Shown: positions 1 through 8,700 of the stretch, in pieces
How the letters are laid out: each line of letters begins with the position of its first letter
Numbering within the stretch: position 1 is the first letter of the stretch
Source: CAYTEO01 sp964436825
Lineage (GTDB): Bacteria > Krumholzibacteriota > Krumholzibacteriia > LZORAL124-64-63
Assembly (NCBI GenBank): GCA_964436825.1
Contig: CAYTEO010000022.1
Location: forward strand, 1-40,737
DNA: 40,737 nt
Reading direction: 5' to 3'
The notes under the pieces: model-generated
What the model saw: the letters and a program-made list of their open reading frames with translations, nothing else
What the model was told of the DNA's origin: nothing
Database searches by the model: none
Translations under genes and position numbers: made by a program

Positions 1-2085
1 CTTGGATCCCACCAGCAGGTAACTCGTCCCCGGCAGTGCCAGCAGGCTCCCGAAGAAGCGCGGTATCATGTCCTGGCTCGATGCGTTCCAGCGCTGCCAG
101 GACCAGTGGCCCGCCGTGTCCTGGCTCCCCCGCCAGAGATCGGAAAAACGGCCCCCATCGGTATCAACCACCACCGTCACGAACAGGGTCCCGTCGTCCA
201 AGAACAGCAGAGCGGTCTCGGTGTACGGCCCACCCGACTTGTAATACATCTGGATGTCATGATCGATCTCCACGCAGGAAACGTCGTACACGTACGGATC
301 GTCCGGTCCGACACCGGCGCTGTACTGGATCAGAACGGTCTGGTGCTGTACGGAGTCGTTCGGACTGGCCTTGAGGATCCCGTACAACCTGTCATCATAC
401 ACCGCCACGTCGATGATACTGCGCGGGCCGCTGGCGAAACGGTTCCACCAGTGGTAGAAGCGGTTGTCCGGACCGGCGGAGACGAACGTGCCGAAATCCC
501 AGGACCCGACCACGAGCCGACCATCGGCGGTCATCGCCAGCGACGAGACCGCCATCAGGTTGGCGCCCCGGGATTGCCAGCCCGATGCCATCGAACCGTC
601 GGCGTTGATCTGGTGCCATGTCCCACCGCCGTCCGTGCTGAGCATCGGGTTGTGGTACAGCCAGGCGATCATGCGCTGGTGATCCTGGGGACAGACGGCC
701 AGCGGAATCGTCGGCGTGAAAAAGTAGGTGTCCAACCAGCCCAAGGCGCCATTGTCGAAGCTGATCGGTTCGGTCACCGAGCAGTCATTCGCGGGCAGGT
801 ACCAGTAGTTGTAATCACTGGACTGACCCAGGATGTGGCGCCACTGGGGGCCACCCGCGCAATCCAGATCGAGCATGTAATAGCCGCCGATATAGCCAAA
901 GCCGTTCATGTTGGTATAACGGCGTTCCCCGACGAACACCACATCGCTGGCGGTTCCGTCTCCCGCCACCACGGACAGTCGTGTCAGATCGAAATCGGGG
1001 TTGGCCAGCAGCTCCACCCACTGGGTCACGCTGCCCTCGGTGGGAACCACGGGGGCATCCTCCGCAACCGGGCCCCACATGCGCGCACCGGCCACGTCAA
1101 AGGTATCCACCGTGGCGTGAAGCCCCTCCCCGGAACGATGCTGCAAACCATAGAGCAGCGACCCGGCGCCGAAGGCGACACCCCAGTAGTTCCCGGGCCA
1201 GACCAGCCCCGGAGTCCGCTTGTCGGTTCCGTTGAGATCCTCCCATACCGAACTCGCCGTGTCGTACAGGTAGAAGCCCTTCTCCGCGGCCACGGCCACA
1301 TAGCCCACGCCATCCACGACCGTCGCGGCAAGCTGGCGGACGTGACCGATGTTGGGCATCGGCAGGTTCGCCACCGGCGCCAGGGTGTCTTGCACGTGAT
1401 CGGTGTCCAGGCACAGACGCCACATCGAGTAGATCTCGCCCGGGGATGACTGGAACCCGCTGAAGGTGTTCTCGTTCAGATCCGGATACGTCCCATCCAA
1501 CCCATTAGCTACCCATCGGGAAGATCCCGCTCCCACCCACAGCACGTGCTCCACCGCGTCGTAGGCCAGCGTGGAGAAGGGGATGGGAGTCGGCTCCGCA
1601 CTCTGGCTTGGATCTTCGTAGTAACTGTAATGGGTCCGCGAGGTCAGCAGCTGCCACGTGTCACTCCCGTCGGGCAGGAAGAACAACCCGCCCAGCGTCG
1701 CCGCGTACACGCCGCGCCGGGAGGGGGCGACCCCGGGCTGGTTCCGCAGCACCAGCAGGTCGTCCACGTAGGTCACCTCTCCCTCGGTGGTGTCCACCAG
1801 GCCCTGGCGGAACGGGGCCCAGTGCTCGCCGCCGTCGAGGGAACGGTACACACCGCACACGTCACCCCCGATGTAGACGATGTCCGGGTCATCCGGATCA
1901 AAGCACAGCGCGTGGACCTGACCCGCCACGCCCGGACCGATGGGGGTCGTGGCAGCACCTGCCGTGCGCGGGCCCGGCAGCACCAGCAGGCTACCGAGCA
2001 GCACGATCAGGCAGGCAGGCAGGCAGGCAGTGCATACCCCGTGCCGGGGCGACGAGCGAGGCGTTTCATGGGATATCCCCCTCAT
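1..2085 (-). CDS. secreted beta-propeller (BNR/Asp-box) protein, 3' end cut by window
   Basis: The minus strand is open in one frame from 2085 to the window edge (695 codons, C-terminus missing). After a hydrophobic segment (LIVLLGSLLVLPG, then an AGAA-like cleavage site) the mature protein has sialidase-type Asp boxes such as SLDGGEHW and STDGGGTW, with many short strands ending in aromatic residues. This is typical of secreted photosystem-stability/sortilin-like propellers; substrate unknown. The start is the odd part. The ATG at 2069 has an AGGGGG ribosome site 7 bases upstream and encodes a classic positively charged n-region (MKRLARR), but it is out of frame because of the CAGG repeat at 2008-2030. 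An ATG at 2085 is in frame but lacks a convincing ribosome site. Either the gene is phase-variable and read from 2069 in another repeat state, or 2085 is used. A FlgD-Ig or other sorting tail could lie beyond the edge. Confidence 0.75.
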   Translation of the reverse strand, partial: MRGISHETPRSSPRHGVCTACLPACLIVLLGSLLVLPGPRTAGAATTPIGPGVAGQVHALCFDPDDPDIVYIGGDVCGVYRSLDGGEHWAPFRQGLVDTTEGEVTYVDDLLVLRNQPGVAPSRRGVYAATLGGLFFLPDGSDTWQLLTSRTHYSYYEDPSQSAEPTPIPFSTLAYDAVEHVLWVGAGSSRWVANGLDGTYPDLNENTFSGFQSSPGEIYSMWRLCLDTDHVQDTLAPVANLPMPNIGHVRQLAATVVDGVGYVAVAAEKGFYLYDTASSVWEDLNGTDKRTPGLVWPGNYWGVAFGAGSLLYGLQHRSGEGLHATVDTFDVAGARMWGPVAEDAPVVPTEGSVTQWVELLANPDFDLTRLSVVAGDGTASDVVFVGERRYTNMNGFGYIGGYYMLDLDCAGGPQWRHILGQSSDYNYWYLPANDCSVTEPISFDNGALGWLDTYFFTPTIPLAVCPQDHQRMIAWLYHNPMLSTDGGGTWHQINADGSMASGWQSRGANLMAVSSLAMTADGRLVVGSWDFGTFVSAGPDNRFYHWWNRFASGPRSIIDVAVYDDRLYGILKASPNDSVQHQTVLIQYSAGVGPDDPYVYDVSCVEIDHDIQMYYKSGGPYTETALLFLDDGTLFVTVVVDTDGGRFSDLWRGSQDTAGHWSWQRWNASSQDMIPRFFGSLLALPGTSYLLVGSK
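2008..2030. repeat. CAGG tetranucleotide tract in signal-peptide codons
   Basis: The plus strand reads (CAGG)5CAG, which is CTG(CCTG)5 in the sense of the minus-strand propeller gene. The unit is not a multiple of 3, so gain or loss of one unit shifts the frame. With the tract as written, ATG 2069 meets a stop immediately after it. One extra unit, or two fewer, would join ATG 2069 to the long downstream frame. Confidence 0.9.
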
Positions 2086-2185
2086 CCAGACCCAGGTGAT
2101 AGACCGACGCTTCCAATATGGGCGAGGTCCTAGCAGCGTAGCGATGATTCATCACAGGCGTCAAGAGCGAGGTCGTCGCCCGGAC

Positions 2186-2215
2186 TTGACACGTTCGTGC
2201 CCCCGCGCCGATCAT
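2186..2215 (+). promoter_or_regulatory. possible sigma70-type promoter for the symporter gene
   Basis: TTGACA at 2186-2191 is followed after 18 bases by GATCAT at 2210-2215, about 45 bases before the symporter start. The -35 box is perfect and the -10 box is weak, so this is only a candidate. Confidence 0.35.
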
Positions 2216-2258
2216 CCCCCCGTCCGCGACAACCCCGGTCCGCAGCGAACGGAACGCC

Positions 2259-3926
2259 ATGCACGCACTGAACGACTTCGCCGCCCGCCTCAGCGGGATC
2301 GTCTGGGGATGGCCGGAGACCTTCCCCCTGATGGTGGCCCTGCTGCTGGTCACCGGCCTGATCACCACCGTGGCCCTGCGCTTCATCCAGGTCCGCAAGC
2401 TGAAGCACAGCGTGGACGTGATCCGAGGGCGCTACGACGACCCCAGCCACGCCGGCGACCTGTCCCACTTCCAGGCCCTGACCACGGCGCTGAGCGCCAC
2501 GGTCGGCATCGGCAACATCGCCGGGGTGGCCACGGCCATCCACTACGGCGGCCCGGGGGCGCTGTTCTGGATGTGGGTCACCGCCGTGTTCGGCATGGCG
2601 CTGAAGTACGCCGAGTGCACCCTGTCGCAGCGGTTCCGCACCATCCTGCCCGACGGCAGCGCCGCCGGCGGTCCCATGTACTACATCGAGAAGGGGCTGG
2701 GCCGGTCGTGGAAGCCGCTGGCCGTGTTCTTCGCCGTCTGCGCCGTGACCAGCAGCTTCGGCTCGGGCAACTCCATCCAGGCCTTCACCGTGGCCGACCA
2801 GATGCGGGCCGACCTGGGGGTGCCCACCTGGCTGACCGGCCTGGTCCTGGCGTCGCTGGTGGCGGCGGTCATCCTGGGCGGCATCAGGCGCATCGGCCAG
2901 GTCACCAGCCGGCTGGTCCCCTACATGGCAGCCATCTACGTGGGCGGCGGGCTGCTGGTGCTGCTGATGAACGTGGGCCGGATCCCCGGCGTGCTGGGCG
3001 AGATCGTGGCCTCGGCCTTCCGGCCCGCGGCCCAGATCGGCGGCTTCGCCGGCGGTTCGTTCATCTTCATGCTGACCTGGGGCGTCAAGCGCGGGCTGTT
3101 CAGCAACGAGTCGGGCCAGGGGTCGGCCCCCATCGCCCACGCGGCGGCCAGGACCGACGAGCCGGTGCGCGAGGGCGTGGTCGCCATGATGGGACCGCTG
3201 GTGGATACGCTGGTCATCTGCACCATCACCGGCCTGGTCATCCTGACCACCGGCGTCTGGCACCAGCGGCTGCCGGACCGCGTCCCGGTCAACGCCCAGT
3301 CGGCCATCACCGTCGTGGTGCCCGGCGCCGGGGTGGGCATCGACGGCAAGGTGGCCCCGGCCGACCGCTTCGACGGCACCGTGCACGTGCGCGACGGCGT
3401 GCCGCTGGACGCGGCCTTCGTCCGCAACCACTCCCTGGTGGCCGACCCCCGGCTGCTGGCGGACGACGGCACCGGCTGGACGGGCGAGCTGCCGGTCCGC
3501 GACGGCACCATCGACTTCGGCGCGGCCCAGGGCCTGGCCCTGGCCGGGAAGATGGCCCTGAACGGCTCGCCTCTGACCGCGGCCGCCTTCCAGCGCGGTC
3601 TCGCCCCCCTGGGCGGCTGGGGACGCTACATCATCACCCTGGGCGTGCTGCTGTTCGGGCTGTCCACGGCCATCAGCTGGAGCTACTACGGCGACCGGGC
3701 CATCGTCTACCTGGCCGGCACCCGCTGGGTACCCTTCTACAAGGTCGTCTTCTGCGTCATGCACTTCCTGGGGGCGATCTTCAGCCTGGAGATCGTCTGG
3801 AACCTGGGCGACAGCGCCCTGGGCCTGATGGCCTTGCCCAACCTGCTGGCCCTGCTGCTGTTGCTGCGGGTCACGCGCAGCATGACGGGCGAGTACTTCG
3901 GCCGGGAGCAGCGACCCCTGCGCTGA
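2259..3926 (+). CDS. Na+/alanine (glycine) symporter, AGCS family, with extra loop
   Basis: Inner-membrane sodium-coupled amino-acid carrier of the AlsT/DagA type (555 aa; the family is usually about 450-490). Family hallmarks are present: SATVGIGNIAGVATAI near residue 85, a FSNESGQGSAPIAHAAA segment in the middle, and the late ISWSYYGDRA motif. Hydrophobic helices span the protein. Between GVW near residue 333 and LTAAAF near residue 437 lies about 100 residues of polar, strand-like sequence with no membrane segment, absent from the textbook members; it should form a soluble loop domain. The start has only a weak ribosome site (GGAAC). The gene is divergent from the propeller gene and followed by a methyltransferase gene 110 bases downstream. 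The exact amino acid carried cannot be read from sequence. Confidence 0.9.
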   Translation: MHALNDFAARLSGIVWGWPETFPLMVALLLVTGLITTVALRFIQVRKLKHSVDVIRGRYDDPSHAGDLSHFQALTTALSATVGIGNIAGVATAIHYGGPGALFWMWVTAVFGMALKYAECTLSQRFRTILPDGSAAGGPMYYIEKGLGRSWKPLAVFFAVCAVTSSFGSGNSIQAFTVADQMRADLGVPTWLTGLVLASLVAAVILGGIRRIGQVTSRLVPYMAAIYVGGGLLVLLMNVGRIPGVLGEIVASAFRPAAQIGGFAGGSFIFMLTWGVKRGLFSNESGQGSAPIAHAAARTDEPVREGVVAMMGPLVDTLVICTITGLVILTTGVWHQRLPDRVPVNAQSAITVVVPGAGVGIDGKVAPADRFDGTVHVRDGVPLDAAFVRNHSLVADPRLLADDGTGWTGELPVRDGTIDFGAAQGLALAGKMALNGSPLTAAAFQRGLAPLGGWGRYIITLGVLLFGLSTAISWSYYGDRAIVYLAGTRWVPFYKVVFCVMHFLGAIFSLEIVWNLGDSALGLMALPNLLALLLLLRVTRSMTGEYFGREQRPLR

Positions 3927-3949
3927 ACCGCCGGCCGCGCGGCGGGCTT

Positions 3950-3961
3950 CCCCCGCGGGGG
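3950..3961 (+). terminator. GC-rich hairpin after the symporter gene
   Basis: CCCCC-GC-GGGGG forms a short perfect hairpin between the symporter and methyltransferase genes. There is no U-tract, so it is a weak terminator or attenuator candidate. Confidence 0.25.
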
Positions 3962-4036
3962 ACTTGCCGCGGCCGCCCCCCTGGCGTAACGTTCCGCCGG
4001 ATCGACAGCGAGGGAACCGGCACCGGGAGTGGAGAC

Positions 4037-4852
4037 GTGACCACCAGGACCGCACGCCGACGAGCGACCATGGCCGACCGCGCGGACCGCCACCTGCTCT
4101 ACGAGCAGGCGGTCCAGAATCCCGAGGCGGAGCTGGCGTTCATCGACCGCGTCTACAGCGCGGAGTACGGCCGGCTGCCGCGCCTGCTGCGGGAGGACTT
4201 CTGCGGCACGGCCAACCTGGGTTGTGCCTGGGTCGCCCACCGGCCCGAGAACCGATGCCTGGGCGTGGACCTGGACGAGTCCACCCTGCAGTGGGGCCGG
4301 GAGCACAACGTGGCCCGCCTGGGCGAGGCCGCGTCACGGATCACCCTGGTGCGGGAAGACGTCCGCAACGTCCGCTCGCCGCGCGCGGAGGTGCTGGCCG
4401 CCACGAACTTCTCCTGGTGGACCTTCCGCACCCGCGAGGAGCTGGCCGGCTACTTCCGCAACTGCCGCCGCAGCCTGCTGCCGGAGGGGATGCTCCTGCT
4501 GGACATCTACGGCGGGCCCGAGGCCCAGGTGGCCCAGCTCGAGGAGCGGGAGCTGGACGACTTCACCTACGTCTGGGACCAGGACGAGTTCAACCCCATC
4601 ACCCACGACTACCGGTGTAAGATCCACTTCCGCTTCCCGGACGGGAGCGAGCTGCGTGACGCGTTCACCTACCACTGGCGCCTCTGGTCGATCCCGGAGA
4701 CGCGCGACCTGCTCCGCGAGGTGGGGTTCCGGTCGACCAGCGTCTACTGGGAGGGTACCGACGAGGACGGGGAGCCCAACGGCGACTTCCAGCCCAGCGA
4801 GACGGGCGACACCGCCCCGGCCTGGGTCGCCTACGTCATCGCCTTCAAGTGA
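4037..4852 (+). CDS. class I SAM-dependent methyltransferase
   Basis: About 271 aa with a Rossmann-type methyltransferase fold: LREDFCGTANLGCAWV is a degenerate motif I, LGVDLDEST the acidic end of strand 2, and LLLDIYGG a post-core strand. The DFCGT pattern is typical of a family of uncharacterised class I methyltransferases. The substrate cannot be told. I chose GTG 4037, which has GGAGTGGAG just upstream, over the in-frame ATG at 4070, which lacks a ribosome site. The C-terminus (FQPSETGDTAPAWVAYVIAFK region) is rich in aromatic and acidic residues. It precedes the zinc-ribbon gene by 36 bases and is probably cotranscribed with it. Confidence 0.8.
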   Translation: MTTRTARRRATMADRADRHLLYEQAVQNPEAELAFIDRVYSAEYGRLPRLLREDFCGTANLGCAWVAHRPENRCLGVDLDESTLQWGREHNVARLGEAASRITLVREDVRNVRSPRAEVLAATNFSWWTFRTREELAGYFRNCRRSLLPEGMLLLDIYGGPEAQVAQLEERELDDFTYVWDQDEFNPITHDYRCKIHFRFPDGSELRDAFTYHWRLWSIPETRDLLREVGFRSTSVYWEGTDEDGEPNGDFQPSETGDTAPAWVAYVIAFK

Positions 4853-4888
4853 GGACCGGCCGCCGCGGCGGCCGACAAGGAGGGGAGC

Positions 4889-5128
4889 ATGGACCTGACC
4901 GAATGCGCCTGGTGCGGCGCCGAAATCGACGGACCGGCCATCCGGGACAAGGGGCTGGTGTTCTGCAGCGAGGAGTGCCACGCCGAGTGGGTGGCCGAGG
5001 AGACCCTCGACGACGAGGATCTGCCGCTGGAGGACCTGGACGTGGATCTGCCTGACGACCTGGACGGCGACCTCGACCCCCTGGTCGGTGACCTGGGCGA
5101 CGACCTGCCCCTGGACGACGACCTCTGA
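4889..5128 (+). CDS. small zinc-ribbon protein with acidic repetitive tail
   Basis: A 79-aa protein with a strong ribosome site (AAGGAGGGG) upstream. Residues 7-35 hold CAWCG and CSEECH, a four-cysteine zinc-binding arrangement like small ribbon or treble-clef domains. From about residue 40 the sequence becomes a run of Asp-Leu/Asp-Pro repeats (DLDVDLPDDLDGDLD and similar) with no basic residue. The acidic tail could mimic nucleic acid or bind basic partners or metal, but no function is established. It ends a plus-strand unit and faces the HesB-like gene across a shared terminator. Confidence 0.7.
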   Translation: MDLTECAWCGAEIDGPAIRDKGLVFCSEECHAEWVAEETLDDEDLPLEDLDVDLPDDLDGDLDPLVGDLGDDLPLDDDL

Positions 5129-5226
5129 GTCGCCGGGAACGGTTGCGCCACGGCGCGCGGTGACGCGACAGCCATGGCCGGCGTCTGCGTGCCGGCCGTG
5201 GGAGATGTCGAAAGCGAGGGCACACG

Positions 5227-5254
5227 GAACGGGAGGGCACCGGCCCTCCCGTTC
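5227..5254. terminator. bidirectional hairpin terminator between convergent genes
   Basis: A perfect 12-bp stem (GAACGGGAGGGC with GCCCTCCCGTTC) encloses a 4-base loop ACCG. It lies between the stops of the zinc-ribbon gene (+) and the HesB-like gene (-). No long U-tract is present on either strand. Confidence 0.7.
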
Positions 5255-5287
5255 AGCATATGCCTGCCTTGGGTTCCCGTCGCCGGC

Positions 5288-5626
5288 TCAGCCGCAGCCG
5301 CTGCAGCCGCCGTCGCCGCAACCGCCGAGCTGGCTCCCCAGCTGGACGGTGTAGCCCTTGCGGTACCCGTCGTCGATGTAGTCGATGACGACGCCGCCGC
5401 TCTGGTCGGCGATCTGGGCCACGTCCGGCCCCATCAGGAACGTCAGGTTCTCCAGCTCGACCTTGTGGTCCTCTTCCTTCGGCTCGTCCAGAGCCATGCC
5501 CAGGGCGGGTCCTCCTCAGCCGAAACCCTGGAAGTAGACACGGATCGCCTGGGGAGCATCGGCGGGCAGCTCCAGCGCCTGGAAGGCGCTGCGGGCGGCG
5601 TCCGTGATCTGGATCATCTGGTTCAT
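5288..5626 (-). CDS. HesB/IscA-like protein, predicted selenoprotein (UGA at codon 37)
   Basis: The start ATG at 5626 has an AGGAGG site on the minus strand. The frame runs 36 codons to a TGA at 5516-5518 and then continues without break for 75 more residues to the stop at 5288. Before the TGA the protein reads IRVYFQGFG; after it GGPALGMALDEP. This is the HesB/IscA beta-sheet with the residue preceding GGP at the position of the first metal-binding cysteine. The C-terminus (GGCGDGGCSGCG) supplies the other cysteines at 103, 108 and 111. HesB-like selenoproteins with Sec at this site are known. A hairpin sits 25 bases after the UGA, within the range of bacterial SECIS elements. Likely role: iron-sulfur or other metal cluster carrier or a redox protein. 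A nonsense mutation or a sequencing error in a TGC/TGT codon is the alternative. A conventional gene caller would report only a 69-residue stub from 5497. Confidence 0.82.
5481..5495 (-). promoter_or_regulatory. putative bacterial SECIS hairpin
   Basis: On the minus strand GGCUC-UGGAC-GAGCC forms a perfect 5-bp stem with a 5-base loop. There are 25 bases between the UGA codon and the loop, and G occupies loop position 2. Both fit the known bacterial SECIS layout, in which the element lies inside the coding region directly after the Sec codon. Confidence 0.65.
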
Positions 5627-5721
5627 CGGTCGCGTCCTCCTGCGGATGTCGGGGTCACTGAGGCGACAAGATCGTCACGGCGCCCGGCAATAGCAAGTCA
5701 TCGGCTCTGTTTTCGCCGCCT

Positions 5722-8700
5722 TCACTCCCGGATCGCCTCCCGCCGGCCGTGGAACGACTCCAGCAGCGAATAGAGGACCGGGACCAGGATCAGGGTGATG
5801 AGGGTGGCGAACAGGACCCCGAAGCCGAGGCTGATGGCCATGGGGATCAGGAAGCGGGCCTGCAGGCTCTTCTCCAGCAGCATGGGGGTCAGGCCGGCGA
5901 AGGTCGTCACCGAGGTCAGGACGATGGGCCGGAAGCGCCGCACGCCGCTCTGGACGACGGCATCGGTCACCGGCATCCCCCCCTGGCGGGCCCGGTTGAT
6001 GAAATCGACCATGACCAGCGAGTCGTTGACGACGACGCCGCTGAGCGCCACGACGCCGAACAGGCTCAGCAGGGTCAGGTCCCACCCCATGGCCACGTGG
6101 CCGAGGACCGCCCCCAGCAGGCCGAAGGGGATGGCGGTCATGATGATGGCCGGCTGCGTGTAGGAACGGAACTGGACGGCCAGCAGGGCGAAGATCCCGA
6201 TGATGGCCACCAGGAAGCCGCGCCTGAGGCTGTCCATGGATTCGGCCTGGTCCCGGCTCTGCCCCTCGAAGGAGACGCGCAGGTCGGGATAGTCGGCCAG
6301 CAGACGCGGCAGGAAGTCGCGACGCAGGTCGGCCAGGATCTCGTCGGCGTTGGCGGTCTTCTGGTCGATGTCCGCCCGGACGCTGACGATCCGGCGGCGA
6401 TCCATCCGGTTGATCGTGGCGTAGCCCCGGCCCAGGCTCACCTCCGCCACCCGGGTGAACGGGACGGCACCGCCGGCGGGGGTACGGATCCGCATCCCCT
6501 CGATGTCGCCCAGGGAACGGCGCTCGTCGCGCGGGAAGCGGACCATGACCTTCACCTCGTCGCGGCCGCGCTGGATCCGCATGGCCTCGTCGCCGTAGAA
6601 GGCGTGGCGGACCTGCGCGGCCAGGTCGGCGAGGGTCAGCCCCAGGGTCCGGGCCTGCGGCTTGAGCTTGAGCTTCAGCTCCTGCTTGCCCGGCTCGTAG
6701 CTGTCGGTGATGTCCTGGACGCCCGGGTACCGGGACAGCTCCACCTTGAGGCGGTCGGCGGCCTCGGTCAGCTCGGCCACGTCCCGGCTGGAGAGCTGGA
6801 TCTCCAGGGGCGCGCTGCCGTGGAACAGGTTGGCCGTGAAGGTCACCGACTTGGCGCCCGGGATGGGCCCGGTCAGTTCCCGCCAGCGCCGTACCAGCTG
6901 CTCGCTGCCCACCGGCCGGTGCTCGGCCGGCATCAGCTCGACGTTGATCTCGGTGCGGTTGGCGCCCAGGTAGGTCTCGTCCTCCCCCTTGCCCGGCCGG
7001 GACTGCCGCTGGGCGCTGCTGCGGGGCTGGAACCCGATCGTCGTGAAGACATGGCGCAGGATCGGCTCCCCGGCGGCCTCGCGCTGCGGCGCCAGCTCGG
7101 CGCGCAGGCTGTCCAGGGCGGCCACGGCCTGGGCGACGGCCCGCCGCGACTCGGCGATCCCCGTCCCCACCGGCATGTCGATGGCGCAGATCATGTTGTC
7201 GGCGTCGACCTTGGGCATCAGGGTGAAACGGATGTGCCCGCCGCCGACGAAGCCGAGCAGCAGCAGGATGCTGGCCACCGACAGGGCGATGACGGTCCCG
7301 CGGTGGGCGAGGCTCCAGGCGAGGGCCGGCCGGTAGATGCGCTCGACGAAGTACCGGAAGCGGCGGTCGAACCCCCTGCGCAGCGTGGGCCAGAACCCGC
7401 GGCGCTCCGGATCGGTCCCGATGGCGGCGTCCGGGACCGTCGACAGGTGGGCCGGCAGGACCAGCAGCGCCTCCACCAGCGAGACGGCCAGCACGGCGAT
7501 GACGACCACCGGGATGACCCGCATGAACTTGCCCATCGTCCCGGCCACGCCCGCCAGGGGATAGAAGGCGACCATCGTCGTCAGGGACGACATGACCACC
7601 GGCGCCGCCACCTCGGTGACGCCGGCGATCGCCCCGTCGCGCGGTCCCAGGCCCCGCTCGCGGTGGGTGTAGACGTTCTCGCCGATGACGATGGCGTCGT
7701 CGACGACCATCCCCAGCACGACGATGAAGGCGAACATGGTGATCATGTTCAGCGAGGCGCCGAACGACGGGATCAGCCACAGGCCGCCCAGGAAGGCGAC
7801 GGGGATCCCCAGGGCGACCCAGAAGGCCAGCCGCAGCTGCAGGAACAGGGCCAGGCAGACGAAGACCAGGACCAGGCCGTAGAGGCCGTTCTTGAGCATC
7901 AGATCCATGCGGCCGCGGTAGATGATGGAGCGATCGGCCCAGACCGCCAGCTTCACGCCCGCGGGCAGCAGGCCCTGGTTCTCGGCGACGAAGCGGTGGA
8001 CGGCGTCGGTCACGTCGAGGATCGACTGGTCCCCCACCCGGTAGACCGTGATCATCACCGCCGGCTCGCCGTCGAAGCGGGTCAGCTGGTCGATGTCGGC
8101 GAAACCGTCGTGGATCTCGGCGATCTGGTCGAGGGTCACCCGCCCGCCGTCGGGACGGGCCAGCACGACCAGGTCGGCGAACTCGCGGGCCGTGTAGCGC
8201 TGGCCCTTGGTCCGCACCAGGATGTCGCCGTGGTCGGTCTTGACGCTGCCGGCCGGCAGATCCAGGCTCCCGCGGCGCACGGCCTCGGTCACCTGGGCCA
8301 GGGTCAACCCGTACCGGCGCAGCGTCCGCTCGCTCACCTCGATGGAGATCTCGTAGGGCCGGACCCCCACCAGCGTCGCCTGGGTCAGGTCGGGATCGGT
8401 CAGCAGGTCGTCGCGGATGCGCTCGGCCAGGCGGGCCAGGGTCCACTCGTCGGTCTGTCCGTAGACGATCAGGTCCACGGCCTGCTCGGTCGTCTGCATC
8501 AGCCGGATGTTGGGCTTCTCGGTCTCCTCGGGAAAGGTGACGATCCGGTCGACGGCCTGCTTGATGTCGTCCAGGACCTGCTGGGGATCGGCGTCGGTCT
8601 CGATCTCGGCCACGGTCGTCCCCAGCCCCTCGACCGCCGTCGAGGTGATCCGCTTGATGCCGTCGATCCCCTGGATGGCCTCCTCGACGCGGATGCAGAC

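Noticed and set aside
106..1449. Plus-strand open frame in the first 1.5 kb
   Set aside because: No recognisable domain; the minus strand encodes a convincing Asp-box propeller running off the window.
5516..5518. Reading the HesB-like gene as a pseudogene broken by a stop
   Set aside because: Both sides of the UGA remain family-like, no other lesion is present, the stop falls exactly at the ligand position, and a SECIS-like hairpin follows. A sequencing error is still possible.
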